A DNA stretch of 45,776 nucleotides from Blastopirellula marina (GTDB lineage Bacteria; Planctomycetota; Planctomycetia; Pirellulales; Thermoguttaceae): the NCBI GenBank assembly GCA_020721965.1, contig DYLS01000031.1, forward strand, positions 1-45,776. Direction: 5' to 3'. Position 1 is the first letter of the stretch. The number at the start of each line of letters is the position of its first letter. The position numbers were made by a program, and so were the translations under genes. Shown here piece after piece: positions 27,249 to 35,731 of the stretch. The notes under the pieces were generated by a model. The model was not told where the DNA came from and did not search any database. It saw nothing but the letters and a program-made list of their open reading frames with translations.

Positions 27249-27890
27249 AGGCTCAACCGATGGATACAGGGCTTGGATGGATGCAGGGCTTGGACCGCTA
27301 TGCGGCCGGTAGCGTCACTGGAGCGATGATCCGATACGGCGATTTCGGAGTTGTCTCACCCGAAATGACAGCAGCGGATCGCATCTTTCCCAGATTCCAA
27401 ACTCATATCGCAGGTGTATCGCAAAACGACATTTCCTCACGGCTGGAAGCATCGTCCCGTTTCCAGAACTTCCTGCGGAAGTCGTGTCTCTTGATTGGCA
27501 TGGTAGAAGAATTGTGCCGGATGGTCAATAACACTTCGCGTTTGCGTGGAATAGGGAAATTGGGTAAATCGTGCCGATTGGAGCTGCGACCGATGGTTGG
27601 CAGCGGGGCAGTAGCTCAGCCAATACACGCCCGAAAACTCGTTTTTGGTAACTGTTCACGGGACCCTCGGGGTGTTACGCAGGGGCCGACCACAACATCT
27701 TGTAGTCGCCTTGCGCAATCGGTGACTGGTGGAAGGGCGTTTTTGCCAAACGGCTCCTGAAAACGCCGCGTTTTCCGCATCGTTCCCGTCGTGAGTGGTT
27801 ACGGTTTTTGTATGTCGGGAGTTTCTCGCCGGCGGAGAGGTGTTGCGGCCGCCAGGTGTGCGGAAATTCCCCCCAGGTTTGGCGCAAAAA
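27249..27890. other. Gene-free interval with small hairpins
   Basis: No convincing gene lies in these 642 bases, which must contain the promoter of the peptide transporter operon. Two perfect dyads are visible: ACTTCC-TGC-GGAAGT at 27468-27482 and GAAAACG-CCG-CGTTTTC at 27759-27775. The second lies downstream of the minus-strand epimerase gene and could act as its terminator together with the nearby GGCGTTTTT/AAAAACGCC arms. No repeat-family sequence is seen here. Confidence 0.4.
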
Positions 27891-28913
27891 TCACAGCCAA
27901 CCTTGGTCGAAATACCAGTCGGCCGTCTGTTTCAAACGCGCTGCCAGAGGGGCGGCGACCTGAAAACCGAGTTGCTGCTGGGCCTTCTCGGAGGAACAGG
28001 TCCAGGAGCCTGCCAGAGCCTCTCGGGCCTTGTCCAGCGAGAAGATTTGCGGTCGGCGGCGGATTCGCCCGATCACCGTGGAGACAGCGGCAACGAGCCA
28101 GACGACGGGGGGGGCCACGGGAATGACCAGCGTGCGTTTCCCCAAGGCACTCGCGATCAAGGGGCCGAGCTGTCCGTAGGTTGGGTTTTCCGGACCTGCC
28201 GCGAAATAATAGCCCGTCCCCCTGTCGGGTTTTTCTTCACGGCGCCCTGGCAAGCGTTCTCCTCGCTCGGCGGCTGAAATCAACAAAGCGGCTAAATCCT
28301 CCGCATGGATGAGGGAAAAATATTTGCGCCGGTAGCCGGGGACCAAATGGATGCCCGATCGCCGAATGGCGAGAAACATCAAAAGGCAATCTTTGTCCCA
28401 CTCTCCGAACACGATGGCCGGCCGCACTACCGTGATAGGGATATCGGCAGCACGCGACTCCGCCGCCAACTCACCCGCCCGCTTGCTATGGCCGTAAAAT
28501 GAGACGGGGCGAGGCGGATCTTCTACTTTGCGAAGGCAGAGACGACCGACTGGCATCGGTCCGGCGGCGGCGAGGCTAGATACCAGAACGACGACCGGTG
28601 GATGGGGCAGGCGGCGACAGGCCTCCAGCACTTCGACTACGCCGTTTTCATTCGTTCGATAGAGATCGCTGCGTCGCAGGGCTTTTGTAGTTCCGGCCAG
28701 GTGATAGACCACTTGCACATCGCGAAGCGGTTCCATTAGGCTTTCTCGATTCGAGATGTCTCCCTCGATGAAGCGGACGCCAAACGGGCGAATCTGCTCC
28801 ACGCGGGAGGTCTTGCGAATCAGGCATGTGACTTCCTGATCCCGCTTCCTGATCGCCTTGACCAAGTGGTATCCGATGAAACCTGTGCCACCTGTAACCA
28901 GGACGTGGGACAT
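27891..28913 (-). CDS. NAD-dependent epimerase/dehydratase (extended SDR)
   Basis: A 340-residue extended short-chain dehydrogenase. The Rossmann motif TGGTGFIG is at about residues 7-14, the VSSLAA strand carries the catalytic Ser region and YGHSK gives the catalytic Tyr and Lys. The C-terminal substrate domain is complete. Enzymes of this kind epimerise, dehydrate or reduce nucleotide-sugars or related substrates; the exact reaction is not determinable. The ATG at 28913 puts the Rossmann motif at its normal position, although the ribosome binding site is weak; an upstream TTG is unlikely. It is divergent from a heptosyltransferase-family gene 155 bases away, which suggests a role in envelope glycan synthesis. 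Confidence 0.87.
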   Translation of the reverse strand: MSHVLVTGGTGFIGYHLVKAIRKRDQEVTCLIRKTSRVEQIRPFGVRFIEGDISNRESLMEPLRDVQVVYHLAGTTKALRRSDLYRTNENGVVEVLEACRRLPHPPVVVLVSSLAAAGPMPVGRLCLRKVEDPPRPVSFYGHSKRAGELAAESRAADIPITVVRPAIVFGEWDKDCLLMFLAIRRSGIHLVPGYRRKYFSLIHAEDLAALLISAAERGERLPGRREEKPDRGTGYYFAAGPENPTYGQLGPLIASALGKRTLVIPVAPPVVWLVAAVSTVIGRIRRRPQIFSLDKAREALAGSWTCSSEKAQQQLGFQVAAPLAARLKQTADWYFDQGWL

Positions 28914-29068
28914 TTGGGTAGACTCGTCCGAAGAAATCGACAGATCGAACAAAGGACAGCGGATCGCGCATCGCGTGTCGGAGGCTCACCGCTGCCCGTT
29001 TAGGGCATAGCTTTCAAAAAGCGAACGGTTCCGTCAAGAGGATTTCGCTCAAGGAGTTTGACAGTATT

Positions 29069-30130
29069 ATGGGACATCTGGCCGGGAAGGTCTGCAAACA
29101 GCTTAGCCTTTTGTCTTGTCCGCGTATTTTGATAGTGCGTCTTAGCGCGATTGGAGATGCGGTTTTGACGCTTCCGGTCCTGTGCGCTCTCAGGCGGCGA
29201 TTCCCGGGTGCCTATTTGGCTTGGGTGGCTGAGCCGCGCGCTGCGGTGATCTTGCGAGGACATCCCGCGCTGGATGCAATCATCGAGGTGCCGCGGGGAT
29301 GGTGGAAGTCGCTTCGAACGGTACGAGAATTGCGCCGGCGGCTTTGCGACATGCAATTCGACGTGGCCGTGGATCCGCAAAGTTTGACAAAAAGTGCTTT
29401 ACTGGCTTGGCTCTCCGGGGCCCGGTGCCGGATTGGACTAGCGCGTCCCTTGGGCCGGGAGTTGGCACCGCTATTTGATAACCATGTGATCCGCACGTCG
29501 GGGCCGCATGTCGTGCAGCATATGCTTCAGCTCCTCGAACCGTTGGACTGTGGGCTAGAACCTGTGGAGTTCCGGTTGCCAATCCTGCCGGAGTCGGTGG
29601 CGCAGGGCGAAGGCATCTTGCAATCGGCTGGATTGACCGAGCGTTTCGTGGCGATCAACCCTGGGGCGGGCAGTACCTTGCGTCGATGGCCCACGGAGCG
29701 GTATGCCGAAGTGGCACGCCGGGTATGGCAGGTGCTTCACGTTCCATCGTTGATCGTTTGGGGCAATCCATTCGAGCAGGAACTGGCGAATCAGATCGCG
29801 GCGTTGGCTGGGGAGGGGGCACGCGTGGCGCCACCGACGACGCTCCCCACTTTGCTGGCCGTTCTACGCCGTGCAACGTGCTTGGTTTCTGGCGATACCG
29901 GGCCGTTGCATCTGGCCGCCGCGGTGAACACGCCTTGCGTGGGTATTTACGGCCCCACATGGCCGGAATTCGCCGGGCCTTTCGGGGACGGTCACATCGT
30001 GATTCGCGGCCATTGGCGGGCACCCCACCCCCTGGGTTGGCGCTCCGCACCGCGGGACGTGATGCTGAGTATTGCGGCGGAAGACGTGTTTCTGGCGGGT
30101 GCGAGCATCCTCGACCGCAATCGGGCCTAG
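29069..30130 (+). CDS. Heptosyltransferase-family (GT9) glycosyltransferase
   Basis: A 353-residue glycosyltransferase of family 9, the group that includes the lipopolysaccharide heptosyltransferases WaaC and WaaF. The N-terminal ILIVRLSAIGDAVLTLPVL (about 20-38) is the classic start of the acceptor domain. In the donor-binding half, AINPGAGSTLRRWPTERYAEV at about 194-214 and SGDTGPLHLAAAVNTPCVGIYG at about 274-295 are the family signatures. It is cytoplasmic or loosely membrane-bound. AAGGAG lies 12 bases before the ATG. Together with the divergent SDR it points to synthesis of LPS-like or other surface polysaccharide. The sugar transferred is unknown. Confidence 0.9.
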   Translation: MGHLAGKVCKQLSLLSCPRILIVRLSAIGDAVLTLPVLCALRRRFPGAYLAWVAEPRAAVILRGHPALDAIIEVPRGWWKSLRTVRELRRRLCDMQFDVAVDPQSLTKSALLAWLSGARCRIGLARPLGRELAPLFDNHVIRTSGPHVVQHMLQLLEPLDCGLEPVEFRLPILPESVAQGEGILQSAGLTERFVAINPGAGSTLRRWPTERYAEVARRVWQVLHVPSLIVWGNPFEQELANQIAALAGEGARVAPPTTLPTLLAVLRRATCLVSGDTGPLHLAAAVNTPCVGIYGPTWPEFAGPFGDGHIVIRGHWRAPHPLGWRSAPRDVMLSIAAEDVFLAGASILDRNRA

Positions 30131-30131
30131 C

Positions 30132-30285
30132 ACTACATCGCAAAGTCCGCCTGATTGCATGACGTGCCCAGCACGAGCTGCGAGGCGTTATGCCGCTTCA
30201 CCGCGGATGTTGAGCCAAGCAAACAGCCCCGCGCTACAGAGCAAACAATTCTGCCCTGTAGTGCCAAACAGCCCTGCGATATCGT
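30132..30285 (+). repeat. Dispersed repeat F2, copy C with a local triplication
   Basis: Starts one base after the glycosyltransferase stop codon. It shows ACTACATCGCAAAGTCCGCC, TGATTGCATGACGTGCCCAG, GCGAGGCGTTATGCCGC and GTTGAGCCAAGCAAACAGCC in F2 order. The right end is repeated in three units of 22-23 bases beginning at about 30219 (AGCAAACAGCCC, AGCAAACAATTC, GCCAAACAGCCC), an expansion not seen in other copies. Confidence 0.8.
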
Positions 30286-30349
30286 GCTGGCACTGGCCGC
30301 CATTTCCCTCGCATCAGGAGTCCGAAGAAAGCCGAAGAAGTCCGAGACG

Positions 30350-30820
30350 TCAAACGCCGCGGCAGGGCGGATTCCTGGTGCAGATCCATACGTAGCGAGT
30401 CACCCCGTTGATCTCGCGCGGCGCCAGCTTCATGATGTTTCCGCAACGAGGGCAATACTTCTCGGGACCGGTGCTGCGTCCCTGCTCCCAAGCCGTCTGG
30501 CAGTCGGTGCACCGATCAGCATCGGGGACGACGGCCAATCGGGAAGGTGAAATGACACATCCGCAGTCCCGGCAGCGGCGAGACTCAACCCAATCGTCTG
30601 CCGTTTCCAGGCCCGTAATCCGCCAATTCCGCTGACCGCAAGAGCAGGGGAGTTGGGACAGGAGGGAAGGGACAAGCTCGTCCAGCAAGCTCTCGTCAGC
30701 GCCGCAGGCCACGGCCCGCAGTTTGCGTGCGGCTACCAGTCGCACCAGGGCCTCGTGGCGAGATATCTTCTCGCTTTTGCCACAGGATCCACAGATTAGC
30801 TGGTAGAAACGGACGGGCAT
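30350..30820 (-). CDS. DksA/TraR-type multi-zinc-finger protein
   Basis: A 156-residue Cys-rich protein. Three probable zinc sites can be seen: CGSCG near residue 10 with CSCG near 60; a DksA/TraR-like C4 finger, CRDCG with CTDC 21 residues later (about 82-106); and CPRCG (about 123) with two C-terminal cysteines that resemble a rubredoxin/topoisomerase-like ribbon (CTRNPPC). Unlike DksA it lacks the long coiled coil that enters the RNA polymerase channel, so it need not act as DksA does. The ATG at 30820 was chosen because AAGGGG lies upstream and the first Cys pair then sits near the N-terminus. It stands between two repeat elements. Function unknown; binding to nucleic acid or polymerase is a guess from the fold. 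Confidence 0.7.
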   Translation of the reverse strand: MPVRFYQLICGSCGKSEKISRHEALVRLVAARKLRAVACGADESLLDELVPSLLSQLPCSCGQRNWRITGLETADDWVESRRCRDCGCVISPSRLAVVPDADRCTDCQTAWEQGRSTGPEKYCPRCGNIMKLAPREINGVTRYVWICTRNPPCRGV

Positions 30821-30932
30821 GGAGGCGGTTCCCCTTTCCGGTGACGGTTCACGGAACATTCGTGGCGTCGCGGCGCGACAACGGCAGCATGTTGCGTTGC
30901 CCTTGAGCGATCAACGTGGCCTTTCACAGGGG

Positions 30933-31321
30933 GTCTCGTGACTGCAAAACGGCTCGCCCCCCTGTCATTTCGAGCAAAGCGAGAAATCTTGCGAAGCGAG
31001 ACAGTTCTTCGACAGGGGTCAAGATTTCTCCTCGCTGGCGCTCGTCGAAATGACAGAACTGGCGCCCGTCGAAACGATATGACTGGCGCTGATTGAAATG
31101 ACACTGCTAACGCTCGCCGCAATGACACTGCTGCACTCATCGCATTGATATGACTGACGCTGGTCGAAAGGACAGTCTAGGCCACACTGAAGGAACGTCG
31201 GAAAAACGCTTGTGAACGTCTGAATAACCATTGGGAACGTCTGAACAATCCTTGGGGACCTCGGAACAACCCTCGTTGTTTTACCAAGCCTCTCCATTGT
31301 ATCTCAGCCGTGAACGGTTAC
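30933..31321 (+). repeat. Dispersed repeat F1, copy 2 (short form, expanded)
   Basis: Runs from ACTGCAAAACGGCTCGCC through CATTTCGAGCAAAGCGAG to CTCAGCCGTGAACGGTTAC, preceded by the CTTTCACAGGGG flank shared with copy 3. It lacks the 117-base module. It has about five 24-base tandem units at 31047-31165 (GAAATGACA...TGGCGC...GTC type) and four 21-base units at 31193-31276 (GAACGTCTGAACAATCCTTG type). It fills the gap between the zinc protein gene and the enolase-superfamily gene. Confidence 0.87.
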
Positions 31322-31439
31322 AGCGGTGGAGCACGCGGTAGTGGCATCCCGACCGCCACGGGAACGGCGGCCATTGCGTGGAGGGGCACGCTCGCGCCAA
31401 TGCGACCGGCGCTGGCAAACCAACGCGGAAACGATCCAA

Positions 31440-32516
31440 TCAACGCGGAAACAGATCGTCGAGGTCGCGGCTGACCGACAAACGCTCGATTCTCTCCAGA
31501 TCGACCTCGATACCCAGCCCTGGACTGAGTGGCACTTCGTACATGCCGTCCACTACTTTCAGGCCGCTTACAAGTGATGCGGAGATACCTTCCTGGAAAG
31601 GCAAGTCGTGCCCGAGCGTCAGGGCAGGGAGTGCCGAGGCTAGTTGGACGGCAGCGGCCGACTGAATCCCCAACGACGGCCCGCATCGCAGCGAGCACCC
31701 CAGCTTGGCGGCATCGGCGACGGCGACGCAATCGCGGGCACGCAGGATACCGCCGACCCTTGCCACGTCGATGATGACGTGATCGACTGCCGCGGCACGA
31801 GCGGCGGCGAAGACGTCCTCGGGCCCCTGAATATGACGGCAAGCGGCCATGGGGATATCGGCGCCGCGCTGCAATTGATAATAGAGGTCCCAGCCAGTTC
31901 GGCGTAAGGCGTCGATCACCATGACCGGCTGCAACTCCTCGAGGTCGCGAGCGAATTGCAGGGCGGAGGGGAGATCGAAGGCTCCCGCGGCGTCGAAACG
32001 GAGAGCGACGTTTGGGCCAGCTACCGCACGGACTGTGCGCACCCGACGGAGGTCGCTCTCGACATACCCCGATCCGGACAGCGACAAGAGATCGTGTCCC
32101 GCCTCGATGGCGCGGCGTGTCTCGGCCGTCAAGGCGTTCACGTCCTGAGCGGACAACTGGACGGCGCAAGGGACGCGTTCTCGATAGACTCCGCCCAGGA
32201 GTCGCGCTACAGGTTGGCCCACGGCACGCCCCAGGGCATCCCAACATGCGGTTTCCACCGCGGCCCTCAAAGCGGGGGGGTAGAGCGTTTCGAGGTCCAA
32301 CAGTTCGGCGATATCGAAGGCGCTCCGCCCGGCCAGGACGGGTAAGAGGTACTCCCGTCGCGGTCCCAATTCGGCCACTCGCCAGGGGAGGGGAGCCTCC
32401 CCCCAGCCTTCGAGATCAGCATCGAAAATGAGCCGAATCAGGACATAGCGATCCCGGGCAGACCCCGCCCCTTCCGGTGCACGGATCAATTGAAACTCCA
32501 GGTCTCGGATCATCAT
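31440..32516 (-). CDS. Enolase-superfamily protein (mandelate racemase/OSB synthase-like), atypical active site
   Basis: A 358-residue protein with the two-domain enolase-superfamily layout: an N-terminal capping domain (LEFQLIRAPEG..., GWGEAPLP) and a C-terminal barrel. The region FDIAELLDLETLYPPALRAAVETACWD resembles OSB synthases and dipeptide epimerases. The expected catalytic KxK on the second barrel strand is replaced by LLSLSGSG. The metal-ligand positions read RFDAAGAF, VMIDALRR and HVIIDVARVGG, so only part of the usual Asp-Glu-Asp set is obvious. It may be catalytically altered. The ATG at 32516 starts 36 bases after purH ends; a TTG overlapping the purH stop also exists. Likely co-transcribed with purH, though no functional link is known. 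No menaquinone genes are adjacent. Confidence 0.75.
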   Translation of the reverse strand: MMIRDLEFQLIRAPEGAGSARDRYVLIRLIFDADLEGWGEAPLPWRVAELGPRREYLLPVLAGRSAFDIAELLDLETLYPPALRAAVETACWDALGRAVGQPVARLLGGVYRERVPCAVQLSAQDVNALTAETRRAIEAGHDLLSLSGSGYVESDLRRVRTVRAVAGPNVALRFDAAGAFDLPSALQFARDLEELQPVMVIDALRRTGWDLYYQLQRGADIPMAACRHIQGPEDVFAAARAAAVDHVIIDVARVGGILRARDCVAVADAAKLGCSLRCGPSLGIQSAAAVQLASALPALTLGHDLPFQEGISASLVSGLKVVDGMYEVPLSPGLGIEVDLERIERLSVSRDLDDLFPR

Positions 32517-32551
32517 GTTCGGAGAGGCGTGCCCCGTCTTGGGTCCAGGGA

Positions 32552-34126
32552 TCAATGCCTAAAGTGGCGCCGTCCTGTAAAGATCATGGGGATGCCGTGG
32601 CGATTGCAGGCCTCGATGACTTCCGCGTCGCGGATGGAGCCGCCAGGCTGAATGATGGCCCGAACCCCCGCGGATGCCGCGTGATCCACCGAATCGGGAA
32701 ACGGAAAGAAGGCGTCGGAGGCCAAAACGGAGCCGGCGGCCCGGTCGCCCGCCTTGCGGATGGCGATTTCCGTGGAATCGACCCGGCTCATCTGACCCGC
32801 GCCAACGCCCACCAACATGCCCCCCTTGGCAAGGACGATCGCGTTGGATTTGACGAACCGGACCATCGCCCAGGCAAAACGCAGGTCGCGGAGCAGTTCG
32901 TTGGGGGGCGACGCCTGGGTAACTACCTTCCAATCCGTTTCGTCATCCGGCAGGGTGTCCGCCTGTTGAAGCAACAGCCCGCCGGCGAGCACTCGAAACG
33001 ACCACGCTTCCGAGGGTCCGGCGAGATCGCCGATCTCGAGCAAGCGGACGTTTTTTCGCCATTTGGGCCGTTCCGTCAACATGGCCAGGGCTGCTGGATC
33101 GTACGCTGGGGCTGCGATGGCTTCAATGAACAGCCCGTCTTGGCACAGCACCTCGGCGGTTTGGGAATCGACAGACCGATTGAATCCCAAAATGGAGCCA
33201 TAGGCGCTCACGGGATCGCCCCGCAGCGCGTTGACCGTGGCCTCGGCAAGGGTATCCGCGACGGCCGCCCCGCAAGGGTTATTGTGTTTGACAACCACGG
33301 CCGCCGGTTGAGGGAAGAATTGGGCGATCTCCAGCGCGCCATCCAAATCGAGCAGGTTGTTGTGCGACAGCTCCTTGCCGTGAAGCTGGCGCGCGGTCAC
33401 CACGCCCGGCCAGCAAAACCCTGGAAAAGCATACACGGCAGCCTTCTGATGCGGGTTTTCTCCGTAGCGGAGAGTCGCCAAACGCTTGGCTTGCAACTCG
33501 ATTTGCTTGGGCAGCTCCTCTCGCTCGGATTGCGTCTTTTCGGCAAACCATGCCGCAATCGCCCGATCGTACTGGGCAGTGTGGGCAAAGGCCGCGGCTG
33601 CCAGACGGCGCCGCGTCGCCAAGGTCGTAGCGCCGCGATCCTGCACCTCGGCCAAGATGTCGGCATACTGGCCCGGATCCGTGGCGATGGTTACGAAGGC
33701 GTGATTCTTGGCTGCTGCCCGGACCAGCGAAGGCCCCCCGATGTCGATCTTTTCGATGGCTTCGCCTTCCGTGCAATCCGGTCGGGCAACAGTGGCCTGA
33801 AACGGGTAGAGATTGACCACCACCAATTCGAAGCTCACAATCCCGTGGGTTTCCAGGGCTTGCATATCGTCGGCGTGATCGTGCCGGCATAGAATGCCAC
33901 CGAAGACCTTGGGATGAAGCGTTTTGATCCGCCCATCCATCATTTCGGAAAAGCCCGTATAACCGGCGACGTCGCGCACCGGTATTCCTTCCTGCTCCAA
34001 AAACGCCCGGGTTCCTCCAGTGGAAAAAATCTCCACGCCGGCGCTATTCAGACCGCGGGCAAAGGGGGCCAAACCGAGCTTATTGCTAACACTGATCAAA
34101 GCGCGACGAATTTTCGGATCAGACAT
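32552..34126 (-). CDS. purH: Bifunctional AICAR formyltransferase/IMP cyclohydrolase
   Basis: A 524-residue enzyme for the last two steps of purine synthesis, AICAR to FAICAR to IMP, in the cytoplasm. The N-terminal cyclohydrolase half (about 1-200) begins with RRALISVSNK and contains STGGTRAFLEQEG, GRIKTLHPKVFGG and KIDIGGPSLVRAAAKN. The C-terminal transformylase half has LRYGENPHQKAAVY at about 239-252 and VVKHNNPCGAA at about 293-303, which carries the Lys-His active-site pair. Length is normal. The ATG at 34126 is preceded only by a weak purine-rich stretch, and an array of four 21-base repeats begins nine bases further upstream. No other pur genes are adjacent. Identity is firm. Confidence 0.96.
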   Translation of the reverse strand: MSDPKIRRALISVSNKLGLAPFARGLNSAGVEIFSTGGTRAFLEQEGIPVRDVAGYTGFSEMMDGRIKTLHPKVFGGILCRHDHADDMQALETHGIVSFELVVVNLYPFQATVARPDCTEGEAIEKIDIGGPSLVRAAAKNHAFVTIATDPGQYADILAEVQDRGATTLATRRRLAAAAFAHTAQYDRAIAAWFAEKTQSEREELPKQIELQAKRLATLRYGENPHQKAAVYAFPGFCWPGVVTARQLHGKELSHNNLLDLDGALEIAQFFPQPAAVVVKHNNPCGAAVADTLAEATVNALRGDPVSAYGSILGFNRSVDSQTAEVLCQDGLFIEAIAAPAYDPAALAMLTERPKWRKNVRLLEIGDLAGPSEAWSFRVLAGGLLLQQADTLPDDETDWKVVTQASPPNELLRDLRFAWAMVRFVKSNAIVLAKGGMLVGVGAGQMSRVDSTEIAIRKAGDRAAGSVLASDAFFPFPDSVDHAASAGVRAIIQPGGSIRDAEVIEACNRHGIPMIFTGRRHFRH

Positions 34127-34134
34127 TTTCTTTC

Positions 34135-34218
34135 ACTCACGTGTCTTGCGAACGCACTCTCGTGACTTGACAGCGTACTCTCGTGACCTACGAACGTGCC
34201 CCCGTGACCTGCGAACGC
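34135..34218. repeat. Four-unit 21-bp tandem array at the purH start
   Basis: Units begin at 34135, 34156, 34177 and 34198, each exactly 21 bases, with the shared core ACTCTCGTGACCTGCGAACG and one to six differences between units. The array ends nine bases before the purH start codon, so it lies in the purH 5' region. Twenty-one bases is two helical turns, which would place repeated binding sites on one face of the DNA. Confidence 0.85.
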
Positions 34219-34866
34219 GAACAGCCGCACTCAGGGCGTGGGATGATGGTCCCTGGAGTGAGCCGTTCCACGCACGAGTACGCAGGCTTTGGCATCCGTG
34301 GGAAAGGTTGCAGCGGTGGCAAAAGTGCACTTCAGCGGCTCAAAATCGCAGGGAAAAGTGCCACCCCACGCGCCGCCGGAGTGGCTGCCTGCAACCATCG
34401 TCAAATCCGGAGTGTAGCGCAAGGCATCGCCGCGGTCAAGGACGAGGCCGAGAAGCCCGAGTGAATTGTTTGGAAGACCGCGCCGGACCGAGGCGACTAG
34501 CAGAGGAGCCACGCACTGTGCCGCGGCATGGCCGCTGCCGCTTCCAATTCTGGTAGCCGACCGCTCCGATCGACGACCGCTTTCCGGCAGGCAGCAAGAG
34601 GTGGCAGGCCGGGCTTGTCCACCCTCGGATTCCGCCCTTGACGCAGGGGTTACCTTCGAGAAACGCTTTTTCTGACCGCGCAGGTTTGCCTGGACCGTTC
34701 TCGCGGAAGGGATCTCCCTAAAAAGCCAGAGAGTGTCGGCCCATCGCATTGGACGCCCCGCTTTTGGCCGTGAATAATAGAGAAGGTCACTCCACGCGGA
34801 CGGCCGACGTTGCGTGCTCGCCGGGTTCGCGATGCAACAAGTTACACTTCCGATGAGGGCGGAGCG
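34219..34866. other. Gene-free interval between purH and the ThuA-like gene
   Basis: These 648 bases hold no frame that looks like a real gene and no copy of repeat families F1 or F2. They should contain the divergent promoters of purH and the ThuA-like gene; no confident boxes were identified. Confidence 0.4.
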
Positions 34867-35661
34867 ATGTCTCGCTTGAATCGTCGACGGTTTATTTTCC
34901 ATTCCGCGCACCAGACGGTCGGACTGACCGCCACGTTGGCCGCTCTTCCAAACTCGGAGGTCGTGGCGGAATTCCTGGAGGTCGAAGACGCTCCCAAACC
35001 CCAGCCCCGGACTCCGCGTTTATGTCTCGTCTCGGGTTCGGAGGAATATCGGTCGGACGATTCATTGGCCTGGTTTGGTGATTACTTGGAAGAGAATTTC
35101 GGGATCGTCTCGGATAAGGCCTTTGCGCGAAGTCTAACGGATTTGCCGGGGCTTGAGGCCCTCGATCGCTGCGACTGCTTGGTGCTTTTCACCCGGCGGC
35201 TCGAAATCGACGGCGAGCCTTTGGAACGCATCAAACGGTATTTTGCCGAGGGTCGGCCTGCGGTGGGTATTCGCACGGCCAGTCACGCCTTCCAGGATTG
35301 GTTAGCCCTGGATAAGGAAGTCTTTGGTGGTGACTATAGCAACCACTACGGAAAAGACTACCTGCCGCGGATTGAAGTGGCCCCCGGCGGCCAGGATCAT
35401 CCGATCGTTCGCGGATTTGAGCCATACGTATCCCAGGGCAGCCTGTACCGCAATCCCGCACTGGCGGAAGACGTAACGGTCCTGCTCACCGGTACCATCC
35501 CCGGGCATACCGATCCGGTCGCATGGACGCGGGTACATAATGGGGGACGGGTCTTTTACACCTCTCTTGGCCACCCGGACGACTTCCGGCAGCGATCCTT
35601 CGTGCGAATGCTGACGAATGCGATCTACTGGGCTTGTAAGCAAGCGATCCCCGAATCGTGA
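34867..35661 (+). CDS. ThuA-like protein with Tat signal
   Basis: A 264-residue protein of the ThuA (trehalose-utilisation A-like) fold, a class I glutamine amidotransferase-like family that is very common in Planctomycetota and other degraders of complex carbohydrate. A twin-arginine signal (NRRRFIFHSAHQTVGLTATLAAL subregion, key residues R6-R8) indicates folded export. The body has CLVSGSEEYRSDDSLAWFGDYLEENFG, the GIRTASHAF turn and the conserved C-terminal VFYTSLGHPDDF. The family is usually considered non-catalytic or of unknown activity. The ATG at 34867 lies directly behind GGAG, and the earlier in-frame start would bury the signal sequence. It converges with the dehydrogenase gene 70 bases downstream. 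Confidence 0.87.
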   Translation: MSRLNRRRFIFHSAHQTVGLTATLAALPNSEVVAEFLEVEDAPKPQPRTPRLCLVSGSEEYRSDDSLAWFGDYLEENFGIVSDKAFARSLTDLPGLEALDRCDCLVLFTRRLEIDGEPLERIKRYFAEGRPAVGIRTASHAFQDWLALDKEVFGGDYSNHYGKDYLPRIEVAPGGQDHPIVRGFEPYVSQGSLYRNPALAEDVTVLLTGTIPGHTDPVAWTRVHNGGRVFYTSLGHPDDFRQRSFVRMLTNAIYWACKQAIPES

Positions 35662-35731
35662 TCTTGCCGAAGATGTTTCCTGGGGAGTGAAACCGGGCGA
35701 ACGGCAACGGCAACAGCGGGGACTGCCTGCC

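Noticed and set aside
32477-33892. 471-codon frame opposite purH
   Set aside because: Shadow frame; purH has complete family motifs and normal length.
34231-34911. 226-codon minus-strand frame in the purH-ThuA gap
   Set aside because: Composition is typical of chance frames, no motif or ribosome binding site, and it runs into the ThuA-like gene in antisense.
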